Part shown: positions 62,261 to 64,000 of the stretch, piece by piece | Layout of the letters: each line of letters starts with the position of its first letter | Numbering within the stretch: position 1 is the stretch's first letter | Program-made: the position numbers and the translations under genes | The notes under the pieces: generated by a model | What the model saw: only the letters and a program-made list of their open reading frames with translations | Database searches by the model: none | Told to the model about the DNA's origin: nothing | Assembly: GCF_013456555.2 (NCBI RefSeq) | Contig: NZ_CP059154.1 | Coordinates: 124,001 to 188,000 of the forward strand | Direction of reading: 5' to 3' | DNA: 64,000 nt | Source of the DNA: Natrinema zhouii | GTDB lineage: Archaea > Halobacteriota > Halobacteria > Halobacteriales > Natrialbaceae

Positions 62261-63613
62261 TCAGTCTACTAATTGGATGAGATTCCCGTTGCGCGTGACG
62301 TGGAGATCTCGGCCCATCTTGTACCCCTCGCTCTCACAGAGGTTGACGTAGCTCGAGTAGCCCTTCATGTCCTGGTGAGCGGGGATGATGTTCTGGGGCT
62401 GTAGTGCGTCGAGCATCTCGTAGTGACCCTCCTGGTTGAGGTGGCCCGAGACGTGGATGTCGTCGTAGACCCGTGCGCCCTGCATGCCGAGTAGCTTCTC
62501 GGCCTGATAGCGCTGGCCCTCGTTGGTCGGCTCCGGAATCACGCGGGCGGAGAAGACGACCTTGTCGCCGTCTTCCAGTTCGTATGGGGTCTCGCCGCGA
62601 GCCATCCGGGTGAGCATCGCGCGAGGCTCGCCCTGGTGGCCGGTGACGATGGGCAGGTAGTCGCCCTTGCCCTCGTTCATGATCCGCTTGAACGTGCGAT
62701 CGACGGATTTGCGGTGGCCGAACATCCCCAGATCGGAGGGGAAGTCGACGAAGTCCAGTCGCTCCGCGGTCCCGGAGTACTTCTCCATCGATCGACCCAG
62801 TAGAACGGGCTGGCGACCGATATCGTCGGCGAACTCGACCAGCGACTTCACGCGGGCGATGTGGCTCGAGAATGTGGTGGCGACGATACCGCCGTCGTAG
62901 TCCTCCATGCTGTAGAGGACGTCCCGGAGGTGTTCGCGCGCGACGTTCTCGGAGGGCGTGCGTCCCTTCTTGTTCGCGTTCGTACAGTCCTCGATGTAAC
63001 AGAGGACGCCCTCGCCCTCGCGACCGATCTCGCGGAAGCGCTCCATGTCGATCGGGTCGCCGATGACTGGCGTGTGATCCATGCGCTTGTCCAGCCCGTA
63101 AACGACTGCGCCTTCAGGGGTGTGGAGAACGGGGTTGATCGCGTCGATGATCGAGTGCGTGACGTTGACGAACTCCAGTTCGACTGCTCCGGAGTCGCCG
63201 ATCGACATCGTCTCGCCGGCCTCCATCTTGACGAGGTCGTTCTCGACGCCGAACTTCTGTTCGCCCTCGATCTGCTGTTTGACCAGCTCGATCGTAAACG
63301 GCGTGGCGACGACCGGCGCGTCGTACCGGTGGGCCAGTTTGCTGATCGCGCCGATGTGGTCGAGGTGGCCGTGGGTCGGCACGATGGCCTTGACGTCGCC
63401 CTCGAGGTCGCTCATGATCCGGTCGTCCGGGATCGCGCCCATGTCGATCAGATCGAGACTGTGCATCCGTTCGGTTTCGACGTTGTCGTGGATCAGGACC
63501 TGCGAGAGGTTCAGACCCATGTCGAAGATAACGACGTCGTCGCCTGCGCGGACGGCAGTCATCTGCCGTCCGACTTCTTCGTAGCCGCCGATGGTTGCGA
63601 TTTCGATTTCCAT
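62261..63613 (-). CDS. rnj: Archaeal RNase J (beta-CASP exoribonuclease)
   Basis: 450 aa. Metallo-beta-lactamase motif [13 protein letters not shown] (HxHxDH) for zinc, and beta-CASP sequence [16 protein letters not shown] with [18 protein letters not shown]. 5'-to-3' exoribonuclease that degrades 5'-monophosphate RNA. Begins [20 protein letters not shown]. Same-strand partner of idsA, one base apart. Its leader (about 180 bases) contains two micro-ORFs, see the gap entry. Confidence 0.92.
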   Translation of the reverse strand: MEIEIATIGGYEEVGRQMTAVRAGDDVVIFDMGLNLSQVLIHDNVETERMHSLDLIDMGAIPDDRIMSDLEGDVKAIVPTHGHLDHIGAISKLAHRYDAPVVATPFTIELVKQQIEGEQKFGVENDLVKMEAGETMSIGDSGAVELEFVNVTHSIIDAINPVLHTPEGAVVYGLDKRMDHTPVIGDPIDMERFREIGREGEGVLCYIEDCTNANKKGRTPSENVAREHLRDVLYSMEDYDGGIVATTFSSHIARVKSLVEFADDIGRQPVLLGRSMEKYSGTAERLDFVDFPSDLGMFGHRKSVDRTFKRIMNEGKGDYLPIVTGHQGEPRAMLTRMARGETPYELEDGDKVVFSARVIPEPTNEGQRYQAEKLLGMQGARVYDDIHVSGHLNQEGHYEMLDALQPQNIIPAHQDMKGYSSYVNLCESEGYKMGRDLHVTRNGNLIQLVD

Positions 63614-63976
63614 GGTTCCTTGTACTGAAAGCCGCTGAATGGACTCTCACCGAAATGGTCCGCGGACTCCCGGTTGTGCGGCCCCGGCGTCTTGCAGCGC
63701 GTCGGCCATCCCGCTATGCGCCCGGTACGACGGTGGCTCCGTCTTCGATAGCTCGCGACATCGCAAGCCCCGAACGCACTTGCCCGCGGGTTTCGCTACT
63801 GCTTCCTACACGCCCGGGTGTTAAAAACGCAGTGGGTTCTCTCGACCGGCGTAGTGTCGCCCGTGCTGTCGGTTTAGCGCGTTTTGGGCCCGCTCTCAGT
63901 TTCCTTTTGACACCGCAATTCATTTGCCGGTCGGCCCGAAATCGGTTTCAATAGCTATGATTTCGGAGGGACCGTC
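63614..63976. other. Divergent gap with RNase J leader
   Basis: A minus-strand TATA-like gttaaaaac at 63820-63828 implies an RNase J leader of about 180 bases. Inside it lie two tiny frames: 63714-63761 (MSRAIEDGATVVPGA) and, four bases on, 63647-63709 (MADALQDAGAAQPGVRGPFR). They are too short to call but might be regulatory uORFs. No tRNA or other RNA was recognised. The right side holds the start region of the TrkA-like gene. Confidence 0.4.
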
Positions 63977-64000
63977 GTGTACGTAATCATCGTCGGGGCC
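63977..64000 (+). CDS. TrkA-N-type potassium-channel/transport regulator, first codons only
   Basis: GTG start with a GGAGG Shine-Dalgarno (63965-63969) 7 bases upstream; the eight codons present read VYVIIVGA, the usual first strand of TrkA/RCK nucleotide-binding domains (VIIVGAG). An ATG at 63951 in another frame ends within nine codons and is not the gene. Identity rests on this short match, so treat it as tentative; the rest lies beyond the window. Confidence 0.55.

Noticed and set aside
63640..63830. tRNA-like folding in the RNase J leader
   Set aside because: No box B consensus and no proper acceptor pairing.

Overview
The window is a stretch of haloarchaeal chromosome, most like the Natrialbales (Natrinema/Haloterrigena/Natrialba type). 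This rests on GC-rich DNA, strongly acidic proteins, leaderless TATA-type promoters, archaeal information-processing genes (RFC-L, PCNA-type clamp, aMBF1, L7Ae/S28e/L24e, archaeal GluRS, aRNase J, ATP-dependent DNA ligase), isoprenoid-lipid and F420 genes, and an intron-containing tRNA-Trp. Genes are dense, many overlap by 1-8 bases, and I see no transposase, integrase, rRNA or CRISPR array.

Layout. 0-5 kb: the 5' part of rfcL, a GCS2-type glutamate-cysteine ligase, a lipoprotein and a CNNM/HlyC-type membrane protein. 5.3-8.1 kb: an AT-rich island with three unrecognised ORFs and a divergent PCNA-like sliding clamp, ending in two hairpins that abut tRNA-Trp; this is the best candidate for an undescribed system. 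8.1-16.7 kb: tRNA-Trp with a 101-nt box C/D-like intron, a membrane protein, guaB, a solute symporter/acyl-CoA synthetase operon, and a CMP kinase. 16.8-31 kb: cupin, lipoprotein, solitary YcaO, cation/H+ antiporter, TetR-MATE operon with a palindromic operator, RNA-binding protein, M14-like amidohydrolase, divergent DJ-1/Hsp20 stress pair, DHH phosphoesterase, MFS transporter, ornithine cyclodeaminase-like enzyme. 31-38 kb: membrane proteins, a zinc-ribbon/J-domain protein overlapping tail-to-tail with a TIR-domain protein, tpiA, MBF1, and a tight hisC-adenylate kinase-CDP-alcohol transferase operon.

38-50 kb: the 3' end of the DNA ligase gene is present twice, flanking an SDR gene, which looks like a gene-insertion scar; then a small secreted protein with curlin-like QDASN repeats, a second GCS2-family enzyme, cofD with a TIM-barrel partner, a frameshifted small membrane gene, a large FAD/Fe-S oxidoreductase and Mn/Fe superoxide dismutase. 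50-64 kb: the rpl7ae-rps28e-rpl24e-ndk operon with a structured leader, tmcA, a multi-PAS histidine kinase, DUF456, gltX, a frameshifted lipoprotein, the idsA/RNase J pair, and the first codons of a TrkA-type protein.

Functionally most of the window is core metabolism and information processing: translation (L7Ae operon, TmcA, GluRS, tRNA-Trp and its guide intron), replication and repair (RFC-L, ligase), lipid and cofactor synthesis (IdsA, CDP-alcohol transferase, CofD), and redox or stress defence (two GCS2 enzymes, SOD, DJ-1, Hsp20). The accessory layer is small but distinct: the clamp island, the TIR protein, the ligase/SDR insertion and the curlin-like protein. Family names are from sequence recognition without database search. 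Starts were chosen from family alignment in memory, TATA spacing and overlap with neighbours.
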